This document shows, one piece after another, positions 20,901 through 29,605 of a DNA stretch of 64,000 bases; the stretch's first letter is position 1, and each line of letters starts with the position of its first letter. The DNA lies in NCBI GenBank assembly GCA_017355425.1, contig CP070233.1, positions 102,501 through 166,500 on the forward strand, written 5' to 3'. Under the pieces are notes generated by a model. It had not been told where the DNA came from. It saw only the letters and a list, made by a program, of their open reading frames with translations, and ran no database searches. Position numbers and translations under genes: made by a program. This DNA comes from Dolichospermum sp. DET69. GTDB taxonomy: Bacteria > Cyanobacteriota > Cyanobacteriia > Cyanobacteriales > Nostocaceae.

Positions 20901-21065
20901 ATGGAAACAATCACTAAAAGAAAATATATTTATTGGCAAGACGAGGATATGTTTATCGGTTACTTAGAAGAATATCCTGATTATTGGACTCAAGGAAATT
21001 CCTTAGAAGAACTCCAGGACAACTTATTAGACTTATATCAAGAATTTGACCATAATAATATTTAA
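20901..21065 (+). CDS. Orphan HicB-like antitoxin, small
   Basis: A 54-residue frame, METITKRKYIYWQDEDMFIG followed by YLEEYPDYWTQGNSLEELQD, with the compact fold pattern of HicB-like antitoxins (short strands, then a Gly-x-Ser/Thr-xx-Glu-Ala/Leu helix). An ATG two codons upstream (20895) could also be used. No HicA-type partner follows: the next codons stop within a few residues. It is therefore an orphan or a relic of a HicAB pair. It sits between BrnTA and the DUF29 array. Confidence 0.65.
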   Translation: METITKRKYIYWQDEDMFIGYLEEYPDYWTQGNSLEELQDNLLDLYQEFDHNNI

Positions 21066-21133
21066 AAATGCTGCAAAACTCTTAATTTTTCTTTGCTGAG
21101 ATTAATAAATTTTCAAATTGAGGTAAATCAAAT

Positions 21134-21652
21134 ATGACACAAGAATTAATAGACCTCAGAAATAGTATTGTAGAACAACGTTATACCGATGCTTTAGCTA
21201 TTGTTGATGAATTAGAGGGGATGAGTAAACAAGCGATTTTAAGGAATATTGAATCATTTTTAGTAAGATTGATGATTCATTTAATTAAAAATCAAGTGGA
21301 ACAGCGATTAACTAATTCTTGGGCTGCATTAATTGAAAGTTCAATTTTAGAAATTAAGAAATTGAATTTGAAAGAAAATAAAAAATTTTACTATCTGAAT
21401 ATTGATGAATGGGTGGAAATATTAGAGGATTCTATAGAATCGGCAATTCGTCCTGCAAGTTTAGAAATAATGAATGGAAAATTGCAAAGACAACAAATTT
21501 CCCAAATGTTAAACAAACCACAATTAATATTAACTGCAACTGAGTTAATTAACTTAACTTATAATTATCAAATTAGAGAATTGCCAGATATTATTGATGA
21601 TTATTTAGCTAATTTACCCAGTGGTGAAGATTGGAAGTTAGGGAAAAGGTAA
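21134..21652 (+). CDS. DUF29-like protein, tandem copy 1
   Basis: A 172-residue helical protein. The segment IVDELEGMSKQAILRNIESF, followed by LIHLIKNQVEQRLTNSW (copy-dependent), resembles the DUF29 core of cyanobacteria, whose function is not established. It is the first of four head-to-tail paralogues. GAGG precedes its ATG by about 9 nt. Its middle section (around residues 70-110, with FYYLNIDEWVEILEDSIESA) is the most divergent of the four. A soluble cytosolic protein is likely. The family assignment is by pattern memory, not by search. Confidence 0.72.
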   Translation: MTQELIDLRNSIVEQRYTDALAIVDELEGMSKQAILRNIESFLVRLMIHLIKNQVEQRLTNSWAALIESSILEIKKLNLKENKKFYYLNIDEWVEILEDSIESAIRPASLEIMNGKLQRQQISQMLNKPQLILTATELINLTYNYQIRELPDIIDDYLANLPSGEDWKLGKR

Positions 21653-21657
21653 TCAAT

Positions 21658-22176
21658 ATGACACAGGAATTAGTAGACCTCAGAAATAGTATTGTAGAAC
21701 AACGTTATAGCGACGCTTTAGCTATTGTTGATGAATTAGAGGGGATGAGTAAAAAAGCCATATTACGACAAATTAAATCTTTTTTAAAAGTGTTGTTAAT
21801 TCACTTGATTAAAAATCAAATAGAGAAAAGATTAACAAATTCTTGGGTTGCTTCTATTCGGAATTCATTAATAGAAATTCAAGATATTAATCTCAAAGAA
21901 AATAAAAAATCCTATTATATCAATCAAAATGAATGGGATAGTTGGTTAGAAGATGAAATTGAATTAGCCATAGCTGATGCTAGTTTAGAAGTAATGAATG
22001 GAAAATTTAAGCGCCAGCAAATTTCCCAAATGTTAAATAAACCACAATTAATATTAACTGCAACTGAGTTAATTAACTTGACGTATAATTATCAAATTAG
22101 AGAATTACCAGATATGATTGATGATTATTTAGGTAATTTACCTGGTGGTGAAGATTGGAAGTTAGGGAAAAGGTAA
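21658..22176 (+). CDS. DUF29-like protein, tandem copy 2
   Basis: A 172-residue paralogue of copy 1, beginning MTQELVDLRNSIVEQRYSDA and ending GGEDWKLGKR. ATG 21658 lies 5 nt after the previous stop, with AAGGT from the end of the previous gene serving as ribosome binding site, so translation is probably coupled. A longer frame starting at 21631 only re-reads the end of copy 1 in another frame. It is nearly the same as copies 3 and 4 over its central region (SYYINQNEWDSWLEDEIELA). Confidence 0.72.
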   Translation: MTQELVDLRNSIVEQRYSDALAIVDELEGMSKKAILRQIKSFLKVLLIHLIKNQIEKRLTNSWVASIRNSLIEIQDINLKENKKSYYINQNEWDSWLEDEIELAIADASLEVMNGKFKRQQISQMLNKPQLILTATELINLTYNYQIRELPDMIDDYLGNLPGGEDWKLGKR

Positions 22177-22181
22177 TCAAT

Positions 22182-22700
22182 ATGACACAGGAATTAATAG
22201 ACCTCAGAAATAGTATTGTAGAACAACGTTACACCGATGCTTTAGCTATTGTTGATGAATTAGAGGGGATGAGTAAACAAGCGATTTTACGAAATATTCA
22301 AGCATTTTTGAGAATTTTGTTAATTCATTTAATTAAAAACCAAATAGAACAACGATTAACTAATTCTTGGGTTGCTTCTATTCGTAATTCATTAGTAGAA
22401 ATTAAAAAAATAAATCTCAAAGAAAATAAAAAATCCTATTATATCAATCAAGATGAATGGGATAGTTGGCTAGAAGATGAAATTGAATTAGCCATAGCTG
22501 ACGCTAGTTTAGAAATAATGAATGGAAAATTTAAGCGCCAGCAAATTTCCCAAATGTTAAATAAATCACAATTAATATTAACTGCAACTGAGTTAATTAA
22601 CTTAACTTATAATTATCAAATTAGAGAATTACCAGATATGATTGATGATTATTTAGGTAATTTACCTGGTGGTGAAGATTGGAAGTTAGGGAAAAGGTAA
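22182..22700 (+). CDS. DUF29-like protein, tandem copy 3
   Basis: A 172-residue paralogue starting exactly 524 bp after copy 2. It shares with copy 4 an almost identical first 110 residues (differing at LVEIKKINL versus LIEIKKVNL) and with copies 1 and 2 the C-terminal part (QISQMLNKSQLILTATELIN). The 5-nt spacer and ribosome binding site arrangement repeat. It is best read as a recent duplicate. Confidence 0.72.
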   Translation: MTQELIDLRNSIVEQRYTDALAIVDELEGMSKQAILRNIQAFLRILLIHLIKNQIEQRLTNSWVASIRNSLVEIKKINLKENKKSYYINQDEWDSWLEDEIELAIADASLEIMNGKFKRQQISQMLNKSQLILTATELINLTYNYQIRELPDMIDDYLGNLPGGEDWKLGKR

Positions 22701-22705
22701 TCAAT

Positions 22706-23224
22706 ATGACACAGGAATTAATAGACCTCAGAAATAGTATTGTAGAACAACGTTACACCGATGCTTTAGCTATTGTTGATGAATTAGAGGGGATGAGTAA
22801 ACAAGCGATTTTACGAAATATTCAAGCATTTTTGAGAATTTTGTTAATTCATTTAATTAAAAACCAAATAGAACAACGATTAACTAATTCTTGGGTTGCT
22901 TCTATTCGTAATTCATTGATAGAAATTAAAAAAGTAAATCTCAAAGAAAATAAAAAATCCTATTATATCAATCAAGATGAATGGGATAATTGGTTAGAAG
23001 ATGAAATTGAATTAGCCATAGCTGACGCTAGTTTAGAAGTGTTGAATGGGATTTATAATGAATTTCAATTAGCAGAAATAGTCAATAGAAATGAAGTAAC
23101 TTCTATCGCTAGAAAATTTTTACAATTGACTTATATATATTCTGTGAAAGAATTACCGAAAACTATTGCTGAACTGTTAATTCAGTTACCTGGTGGTGAA
23201 GATTGGAAATTAGGGAAAAGGTAA
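22706..23224 (+). CDS. DUF29-like protein, tandem copy 4 with exchanged C-terminus
   Basis: A 172-residue paralogue. Up to about residue 110 it is almost identical to copy 3. The next 50 residues (VLNGIYNEFQLAEIVNRNEV and onward) are unlike the other three, before the shared end PGGEDWKLGKR returns. A mosaic of this type suggests recombination or gene conversion with an older array member. It is the last intact copy. Confidence 0.72.
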   Translation: MTQELIDLRNSIVEQRYTDALAIVDELEGMSKQAILRNIQAFLRILLIHLIKNQIEQRLTNSWVASIRNSLIEIKKVNLKENKKSYYINQDEWDNWLEDEIELAIADASLEVLNGIYNEFQLAEIVNRNEVTSIARKFLQLTYIYSVKELPKTIAELLIQLPGGEDWKLGKR

Positions 23225-23230
23225 CAAAAT

Positions 23231-23251
23231 ATGACACAGATACTTAAATAA
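23231..23251 (+). pseudogene. Relic start of a fifth DUF29-like copy
   Basis: Six nucleotides after copy 4, ATGACACAG reappears (MTQ, as in every copy) but the frame reads MTQILK and stops. It looks like the stub of a deleted fifth unit. Confidence 0.5.
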
Positions 23252-23368
23252 AGTATCTAAATGATCATAAATAACTAATTACCAAAAACTAAACCTTAAA
23301 ATATGCCAGTTAAATTCACTTTATGCCTTTTGTGACTGTAAGAATCAGCTAAGTCAGACTAGAATTAA

Positions 23369-24442
<1,074 letters not shown>

Positions 24443-24563
24443 GTAATGGGTAATAGGTAATTGGTAATAGGTAAGAATTTTACTAATGACTAATGACCAA
24501 TAACTAATGACCAAACCAGGGCTTAACGGGGTGTGCTACTGTACCGTTACTCCTTACATACTT

Positions 24564-25994
24564 ATGCGTCGCACTAAAATTGTTTGTACTATAGGCCCTG
24601 CTACATCTTCACCTGAGAAGTTAGAAGCTTTGGTAAGAGCGGGAATGAATATGGCGCGGTTGAATTTTTCTCATGGCGCACATGAGGTTCACGCCCAAGC
24701 TTTTCATCATCTGCGGCGGATTAGCAAAGATTTACACAAGCCAATTGCAATTATGCAAGATTTGTGTGGGCCAAAGATTCGGTTGGGAAAATTACCACCG
24801 GAAGGGCTAATGTTAGAAGCTGGGACTGAGGTGACTTTTGTTTTACAAGAGAAGGGCGAAAATATTAATGAGTTACCCTTACCTCTACCAACTTTATTCG
24901 CCATGATGCGATGTGGTGAACCCATTTTAATTAATGATGGTCGGGTGAAATTAACTGTTACCAGTCGTGACGCTGATAAAATCCGCGCCCATGTAAATAT
25001 TGGCGGTTTGATTTCTTCTCACAAAGGTGTAAATTTACCCGCAACTCCTTTACCTCTGAGTTCAATCACAGAAAAGGATTTGATGGATTTACGATTTGGG
25101 ATACAATTAGGAGTAGACTGGGTGGCGGTTTCCTTTGTCCGCTCTCCCCAAGACCTCGAACCCGCACGCCGCATGATTGAAGGGGCTGGCTCAAAAATTC
25201 GCCTCATTGCTAAAATCGAACGGGCGGAAGCTGTAGCCAACTTAGATGCTATCCTGGAAGCTGCTGACGGTATCATGATTGCCCGTGGTGATTTAGGGGT
25301 GGAAGTACCGATTTATGAAGTTCCCCTGATTCAAAAAGAAATTGCTCGTCGGTGTAATCAAGCTGGTAAACCGGTGATTACAGCTACCCAAATGTTAGAG
25401 TCAATGATTAGCGCCCCTGACCCAACTCGCGCTGAAGCCACAGACGTTGCTAACTCTATTTTGGATGGTACAGATGCCGTTATGTTATCTGGAGAAACAG
25501 CAATGGGTGAATATCCGATTGCTGCTGTCCAAATTATGCACAATATTGCCTTAAAAACAGAAACAGTCCTCCAAGAAGGAAATAGACATTCTTGGACTCC
25601 TACAGCGGGTAGTCTGACGGTGACAGAATCAGTATCTCAAGCGGTATGTCGCATTGCTTATGAAACTGGTGCTAAAGCGATTCTCTGCAATACTACCTCA
25701 GGAAGCACGGCTAAACTGGTTTCTAAATACCGTCCCAGCACGCCGATTATTGCCCTGACTTCGGATTGTACTGCTTACCGTCAATTAGCATTATCTTGGG
25801 GTGTAGAACCGCTGCTGATTCAACCTGTTCACAATGCTGAAGAAATGTTTGTGAATGTGGTTGATACTGTTGTAGAAAGTGGTTTAGTCCAGGAAGGAGA
25901 CAAGGTTGTGATTACCTCTGGTGTCCCCATTGGTCAATCCGGAACAACAAGTTTAATTAAAGTGCATTCTATTGGACAGCCAATTACGGCATGA
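24564..25994 (+). CDS. pyk: Pyruvate kinase
   Basis: A 476-residue pyruvate kinase (PEP + ADP to pyruvate + ATP). Motifs include RRTKIVCTIGPATSS, MARLNFSHG, MQDLCGPKIRLG, the catalytic lysine region LIAKIERAEA, IARGDLGVE, and TATQMLESM. The length is that of the short form without an extra C-terminal phosphohistidine domain. ATG 24564 is used. The frame is open 19 codons upstream but that part covers an intergenic repeat (ACTAATGACCAATAACTAAT). It follows gap by about 120 bp and precedes tal, suggesting a sugar-catabolism cluster. Confidence 0.95.
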   Translation: MRRTKIVCTIGPATSSPEKLEALVRAGMNMARLNFSHGAHEVHAQAFHHLRRISKDLHKPIAIMQDLCGPKIRLGKLPPEGLMLEAGTEVTFVLQEKGENINELPLPLPTLFAMMRCGEPILINDGRVKLTVTSRDADKIRAHVNIGGLISSHKGVNLPATPLPLSSITEKDLMDLRFGIQLGVDWVAVSFVRSPQDLEPARRMIEGAGSKIRLIAKIERAEAVANLDAILEAADGIMIARGDLGVEVPIYEVPLIQKEIARRCNQAGKPVITATQMLESMISAPDPTRAEATDVANSILDGTDAVMLSGETAMGEYPIAAVQIMHNIALKTETVLQEGNRHSWTPTAGSLTVTESVSQAVCRIAYETGAKAILCNTTSGSTAKLVSKYRPSTPIIALTSDCTAYRQLALSWGVEPLLIQPVHNAEEMFVNVVDTVVESGLVQEGDKVVITSGVPIGQSGTTSLIKVHSIGQPITA

Positions 25995-26006
25995 CGCATC
26001 TAAAAT

Positions 26007-26125
26007 GGGTAATTGGTAATTGGTAATGAGTAATGGGTAATGGGTAATTGTTACTCCCTATGCCCTGACCACTGACCACTGACAACTGACCACTGACCAC
26101 TGACAACTGACCACTGACAACTGAC
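26007..26125. repeat. Two adjacent heptamer tandem repeats
   Basis: Six GGGTAAT/TGGTAAT units at 26007-26048 are followed at 26066-26125 by eight units of TGACCAC or TGACAAC plus four bases. These fill most of the pyk-tal gap. They are typical short tandem repeats of filamentous cyanobacteria and not a CRISPR (no spacers). Confidence 0.9.
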
Positions 26126-26138
26126 TAAGGAATATGTT

Positions 26139-27140
26139 ATGCCTAAGAACTTACTAGAAGCACTACGGGCAGTAACCGTTGTGGTAGCAGATACTGGAGA
26201 CATCCAATCAATTGAACAGTTTAAACCTCAAGATGCTACTACCAATCCCTCACTGATTACTGCTGCGGCACAAATGCCGGAATATCAGGCTATTGTTGAT
26301 CAAACTTTACTCAAAGCTAAAAAAGATGCAGGCGCTGGTGCTAGTCAAGCACAAGTTGTATCTCTAGCTTTTGACCGCTTGGCTGTATCCTTTGGATTAA
26401 AGATTTTACAAATTATTCCCGGTCGCGTTTCTACAGAAGTAGATGCTCGCTTATCCTATGATACAGATGCTACTGTAGCTAAAGCCCGGGATTTAATCGC
26501 TCAATATAAAGCTGCTGGTATTTCCAAAGAGCGGGTTTTGATTAAAATTGCCTCTACTTGGCAAGGTATCAAAGCTGGGGAAATTTTGGAAAAAGAAGGT
26601 ATTCACTGTAACTTAACTTTACTATTTGGGTTGCACCAAGCGATCGCCTGTGCTGAATCTGGTATCACCCTAATTTCTCCTTTCGTTGGTCGGATTCTTG
26701 ACTGGTATAAAAAAGATACTGGCCGGGATAGTTACCCCGCAGCGGAAGATCCAGGAGTTTTATCTGTAACCACCATTTATAACTACTATAAGAAGTTTGG
26801 TTATAAAACTGAAGTGATGGGCGCTAGTTTCCGTAATATTGGCGAAATTACTGAATTGGCTGGTTGTGATTTGCTGACTATTTCTCCCGGTTTGTTAACA
26901 GAATTGCAAAATACTGTTACCGAATTACCCCGCAAACTTGATCCTGCCAAGGTAGCCGATTTATCAATTGCCAAAATCTCTCTTGATCAAGCTACTTTTG
27001 ATCAAATGCACAATGGCGATCGCATGGCTTCTGATAAACTCGCAGAAGGTATTGATGGTTTCACTAAGGCTTTGATTTCTTTGGAAAAACTATTAGCCGA
27101 AAGATTGGCTAGTTTAGAAAGTGAAAAGGTAACTGCTTAA
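26139..27140 (+). CDS. tal: Transaldolase
   Basis: A 333-residue TalB-type transaldolase of the pentose phosphate pathway (sedoheptulose-7-P + glyceraldehyde-3-P to erythrose-4-P + fructose-6-P). Seen are DATTNPSLI, the catalytic Schiff-base lysine in [21 protein letters not shown] and [12 protein letters not shown]. Length and order are normal. In heterocystous cyanobacteria transaldolase belongs to the oxidative pentose phosphate route that feeds reductant to nitrogenase, which fits this genome's diazotrophic signs. Confidence 0.95.
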   Translation: MPKNLLEALRAVTVVVADTGDIQSIEQFKPQDATTNPSLITAAAQMPEYQAIVDQTLLKAKKDAGAGASQAQVVSLAFDRLAVSFGLKILQIIPGRVSTEVDARLSYDTDATVAKARDLIAQYKAAGISKERVLIKIASTWQGIKAGEILEKEGIHCNLTLLFGLHQAIACAESGITLISPFVGRILDWYKKDTGRDSYPAAEDPGVLSVTTIYNYYKKFGYKTEVMGASFRNIGEITELAGCDLLTISPGLLTELQNTVTELPRKLDPAKVADLSIAKISLDQATFDQMHNGDRMASDKLAEGIDGFTKALISLEKLLAERLASLESEKVTA

Positions 27141-27479
27141 TAATTGGTAATGGGTAATTGGTAAAATTCTTACCTGTTACTTATTACCTACTCTATCTAA
27201 TACAACCCTGTTAAAAATATCTTGTTTCAATTAATTAACTTTTCCTAAATCTTGACAAATAGCCATAAAACATAGTTTAATCACGAATTATCGCTAAATT
27301 CTAACTTTTTAACTTTTGCTAAATGAAAATAGTTTAAATCATTAAATATTAGGAAAAATAGGAAAAATTAGGAATAAAGCCGCTCAGTACAAGCATATCC
27401 TCAATATTCTTCAACTTGACTTTATCTAAACCTAGTGTAATAGTATTACTATATTTTTAGTGGGTAGCCTAATTCAAAT

Positions 27480-27594
27480 TCATGAAAGCTGAATTTGTAG
27501 CGGAGGAACCAAATATATGGGGCTAATCTTAATGAGAGACACCTTCCAGTCTTAGCCCGTCAGCTAACTCCGTCGGCAATGGAAGGAACCTCCA
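27480..27594 (+). ncRNA. Probable c-di-AMP riboswitch (ydaO/yuaA class)
   Basis: Within the 595-bp gap after tal there is a run of ydaO-class signatures in the right order: GCGGAGGAACCAAAT, then GGGGCTAATCTTAATGAGAG, then AGCCCGTCAGCTAACTCCG with TCGGC, and a closing ACCTCC that can pair with GGAGG. It is 140 nt upstream of the universal stress protein gene on the same strand. The class senses c-di-AMP and usually turns expression off. I matched it from memory of the consensus and could not fold or search it. The rest of 27141-27735 is AT-rich with nothing else recognised. Confidence 0.78.
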
Positions 27595-27735
27595 AAATCT
27601 TGGCTGTAATACCAGTTATGATTGGGGCTTCCTTAATAAATTTGAGATTTTGGATTTAAAGATAAATCTAAAATTTAAAATTGTCATCCCCCGCTTCTCA
27701 TTGATTAATCGTTTCAAGGGAGAGAAGTTAAAACT

Positions 27736-28395
27736 GTGAAAATTAAGCCAATTTTAGCACGTTTACAAAGTGCTATCGGTCGTGATGACCTAATTGAACA
27801 AATGGTATTAATACCAGAATCTCAAAAATCTTTTTCCAAAAGAGGTTCAAAGGCAAAATCAGCTAACTTAATTGTCGGCTATGATGGTTCACCTCAAAGT
27901 CATACAGCCCTAGATATTGCTTGTTGGATTGCCTACCAAACGAGTTTAGCCACTAACTCTCAAGTTACAGTTCAAGCCGTTTATGTAGTAGAAGAAAACC
28001 TCAATCATCAATCTTTTGATATATTCAATGTTGCTGGAAATAAACCTCCATTAGAATGTGAATTAAGCAATATATCAAAACCAGTGACATTGCGATTAAA
28101 TCAACCAAAAGGAACAGCAATTTTAACGCAGTTAGAAAGAGAATCTAGAATTTCTATCAAGGAAGCAGACAGAATTTTGTGGCAAGCAAAAACTCTAGCC
28201 GAAGAATGGCAAGGTTCGTTTAAATCTCATTTGCGGTTTGGCAATCTTGCTAAAGAACTAAAAAAAGTTGTGCAATTGGAAACTGCTGATATTCTCTTTT
28301 TAGGCTGCCAATCTAGTAATCATCCAATAATTGCAACACTAGGTAAGAATTTTCCTTGTGCAGTTTTGGGTATTCCCCATTGTATTGATGAATAA
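27736..28395 (+). CDS. Universal stress protein (UspA-fold) domain protein
   Basis: A 219-residue protein with one Usp domain. The strand-helix start LIVGYDGSPQSHTALDIA lies near residue 46 and the end (ADILFLGCQSSNHP, NFPCAVLGIP) is typical, although the usual nucleotide-binding GxxGxxxxxxGS(V/T) is degenerate. A basic N-terminal 45 residues precedes the domain. GTG 27736 is the start, preceded by an AGGGAGAG box. It probably lies under the c-di-AMP riboswitch, suggesting a part in osmotic or potassium-related stress. That is inference. Confidence 0.8.
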   Translation: MKIKPILARLQSAIGRDDLIEQMVLIPESQKSFSKRGSKAKSANLIVGYDGSPQSHTALDIACWIAYQTSLATNSQVTVQAVYVVEENLNHQSFDIFNVAGNKPPLECELSNISKPVTLRLNQPKGTAILTQLERESRISIKEADRILWQAKTLAEEWQGSFKSHLRFGNLAKELKKVVQLETADILFLGCQSSNHPIIATLGKNFPCAVLGIPHCIDE

Positions 28396-28459
28396 TCTTT
28401 GTTCTCAATTACAGTGATGGGAATTTAATTCAAAATGGCTTAATTGTTTGATTCAATAG

Positions 28460-28488
28460 GTAGGGGTTTAGCATTGCTAAACCCCTAC
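28460..28488. repeat. Perfect palindrome after the usp gene
   Basis: GTAGGGGTTTAGCA and its exact complement TGCTAAACCCCTAC are separated by one base. The arms equal the outer terminal repeats of MITE family C, so this may be a collapsed element. It could also act as a terminator between the convergent usp and immunity genes. Confidence 0.7.
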
Positions 28489-28510
28489 ACATCTAGGTTT
28501 TTTCGCAATC

Positions 28511-28897
28511 TTATAAAAGTTCAAGTCTCAGCCGTTTTGAGGATAAATGCAAACTACGCAAAGATTTTAATTCATTTATATCACTTACAACTTTACCTAA
28601 TGACTCACTGAAATAAACAACTTCATAATTAGGTGCAAGTTCTTTTTGCAGTTGCTTCCATAAACTAATACCTTCTTGTTCAAAAGCTGCTTCTTCTTCT
28701 GGACTCAAATCTGGTGAATTACCAGGATCTTGCCAATTTAATGTTGCATTATAATCAGTGGCCCATTTTCTCAAATGATTAATGGTTTCTTGACTGAGAG
28801 GCAATCGTGCTGGATCGATGTTACCAACTTTATCAGCATCTGCCCACCATAAAGGGTCGCACCCATAATCAGCCATTAGTTTGATTTTTATTGCCAT
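28511..28897 (-). CDS. Putative immunity protein for the adjacent nuclease toxin
   Basis: A 128-residue acidic protein: MAIKIKLMADYGCDPLWWAD, then GNIDPARLPLSQETINHLRK, a region rich in Glu around residues 62-82 and a C-terminal part with YEVVYFSESLGKVV. I recall similar small acidic proteins beside polymorphic toxins in cyanobacteria. Function is inferred from that and from position: it follows the toxin-like gene by 17 nt on the same strand. ATG 28897 is preferred to a TTG at 28942 inside the toxin gene, although neither has a strong ribosome binding site. Confidence 0.6.
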   Translation of the reverse strand: MAIKIKLMADYGCDPLWWADADKVGNIDPARLPLSQETINHLRKWATDYNATLNWQDPGNSPDLSPEEEAAFEQEGISLWKQLQKELAPNYEVVYFSESLGKVVSDINELKSLRSLHLSSKRLRLELL

Positions 28898-28913
28898 AGC
28901 TACTGAGGTGGAA

Positions 28914-29303
28914 TTATGGTAAAGAGGCCGGATTAGCTCCAACTATATAACCATTATCGCCTACCGTCACTGCTATATACTGCTTTTTTCCATTAAAATT
29001 TACTTCATAAATTTCTCTAGGGAGTTCTGTTGTTCCTTGATAGCCAAGAAGCGTTCCACTGGTTACAGCAGCCATGACAGCATCAGGGATTTGATTTTCA
29101 GAAATTCCACGCCTAGCAAAGTCATCTCGATGTTCTTTTAAAATGTGTGCAAGTCCACTTCCTCTTTTACCAGCTTTTCCATCTTCTAAAAAGACGATTT
29201 TACCATCTGCTTGTTTGGCAATCTGCACAATTTTTTCTGGGTTATGCTTAATGCCAAGTTCGGAAAGTTCGGCTATTAATGCTGCTTTTTCAGCACTATT
29301 CAT
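28914..29303 (-). CDS. Putative nuclease toxin (phage-Barnase/EndoU/ColicinE5-RelE-like type)
   Basis: A 129-residue protein. After a helical N-terminal 35 residues comes a compact alpha+beta domain: KIVFLEDGKAGKRGSGLAHI, LKEHRDDFARRG, then a beta-rich end REIYEVNFNGKKQYIAVTVG and GYIVGANP. This order, with the GLxHILxxH motif, resembles the BECR-fold RNase domains at the C-termini of polymorphic or phage toxins. Here it is free-standing with no long secretion or repeat region, so it may act as a toxin-antitoxin-like module or be a detached toxin tip. AAGGA lies 7 nt before its ATG. Confidence 0.62.
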   Translation of the reverse strand: MNSAEKAALIAELSELGIKHNPEKIVQIAKQADGKIVFLEDGKAGKRGSGLAHILKEHRDDFARRGISENQIPDAVMAAVTSGTLLGYQGTTELPREIYEVNFNGKKQYIAVTVGDNGYIVGANPASLP

Positions 29304-29373
29304 TTTGCTATCCTTAATTGCAGTAGATTATTTGATCTCATACCCACTCTAGCCACTATCCAAGTTAGGGCAT

Positions 29374-29482
29374 AGTCGAAAAAGTATATGAATTTGTATA
29401 CCTATTGCAACATATTTACGCAATTTTGCATATTTATTTAAATAAGTCGAAAAAGTATATGAATTTGTATACTTATTGCAAC
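29374..29482. repeat. Pair of 38-bp direct repeats upstream of the toxin gene
   Basis: A 38-bp unit occurs at 29374-29411 and 29445-29482 with a single difference (C/T at unit position 29). Each contains the interrupted palindrome GTATA-N8-TATAC. They are 71 bp apart start to start and lie upstream of the toxin/immunity genes, where an operator would be expected. Whether they bind a regulator is unknown. Confidence 0.8.
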
Positions 29483-29539
29483 TACTACCAGTAGTTTTGT
29501 TGAAGTAATAGTCAACCTATTCACTATGTAAAGATAAAC

Positions 29540-29572
29540 AAAATAAAAATAGGGCATCTATTTAAGATGCCC
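29540..29572 (-). terminator. Rho-independent terminator of chlB
   Basis: On the minus strand, GGGCATC and GATGCCC form a 7-bp stem around a 7-nt loop (29552-29572), followed by TATTTTTATTTTG. It begins 34 nt after the chlB stop codon. Confidence 0.85.
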
Positions 29573-29605
29573 TGTACGAGTCAATTAACGTCAATCAAAT
29601 ATCCT

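Noticed and set aside
21631-21660. Longer N-termini (MEVREKVIN...) for DUF29 copies 2-4
   Set aside because: These nine extra codons are the end of the previous gene read in another frame. The ATG 5 nt after each stop gives proteins of equal length to copy 1.
26007-26125. Regular repeats that might suggest a CRISPR array
   Set aside because: Units are 7 bp and directly adjacent without spacers. These are short tandem repeats. No CRISPR or cas gene is seen in the window.
29374-29482. Two 38-bp direct repeats as a mini-CRISPR
   Set aside because: Only two units, each containing an interrupted palindrome, with a 33-bp AT-rich gap and no cas genes. An operator or duplicated promoter is more likely.
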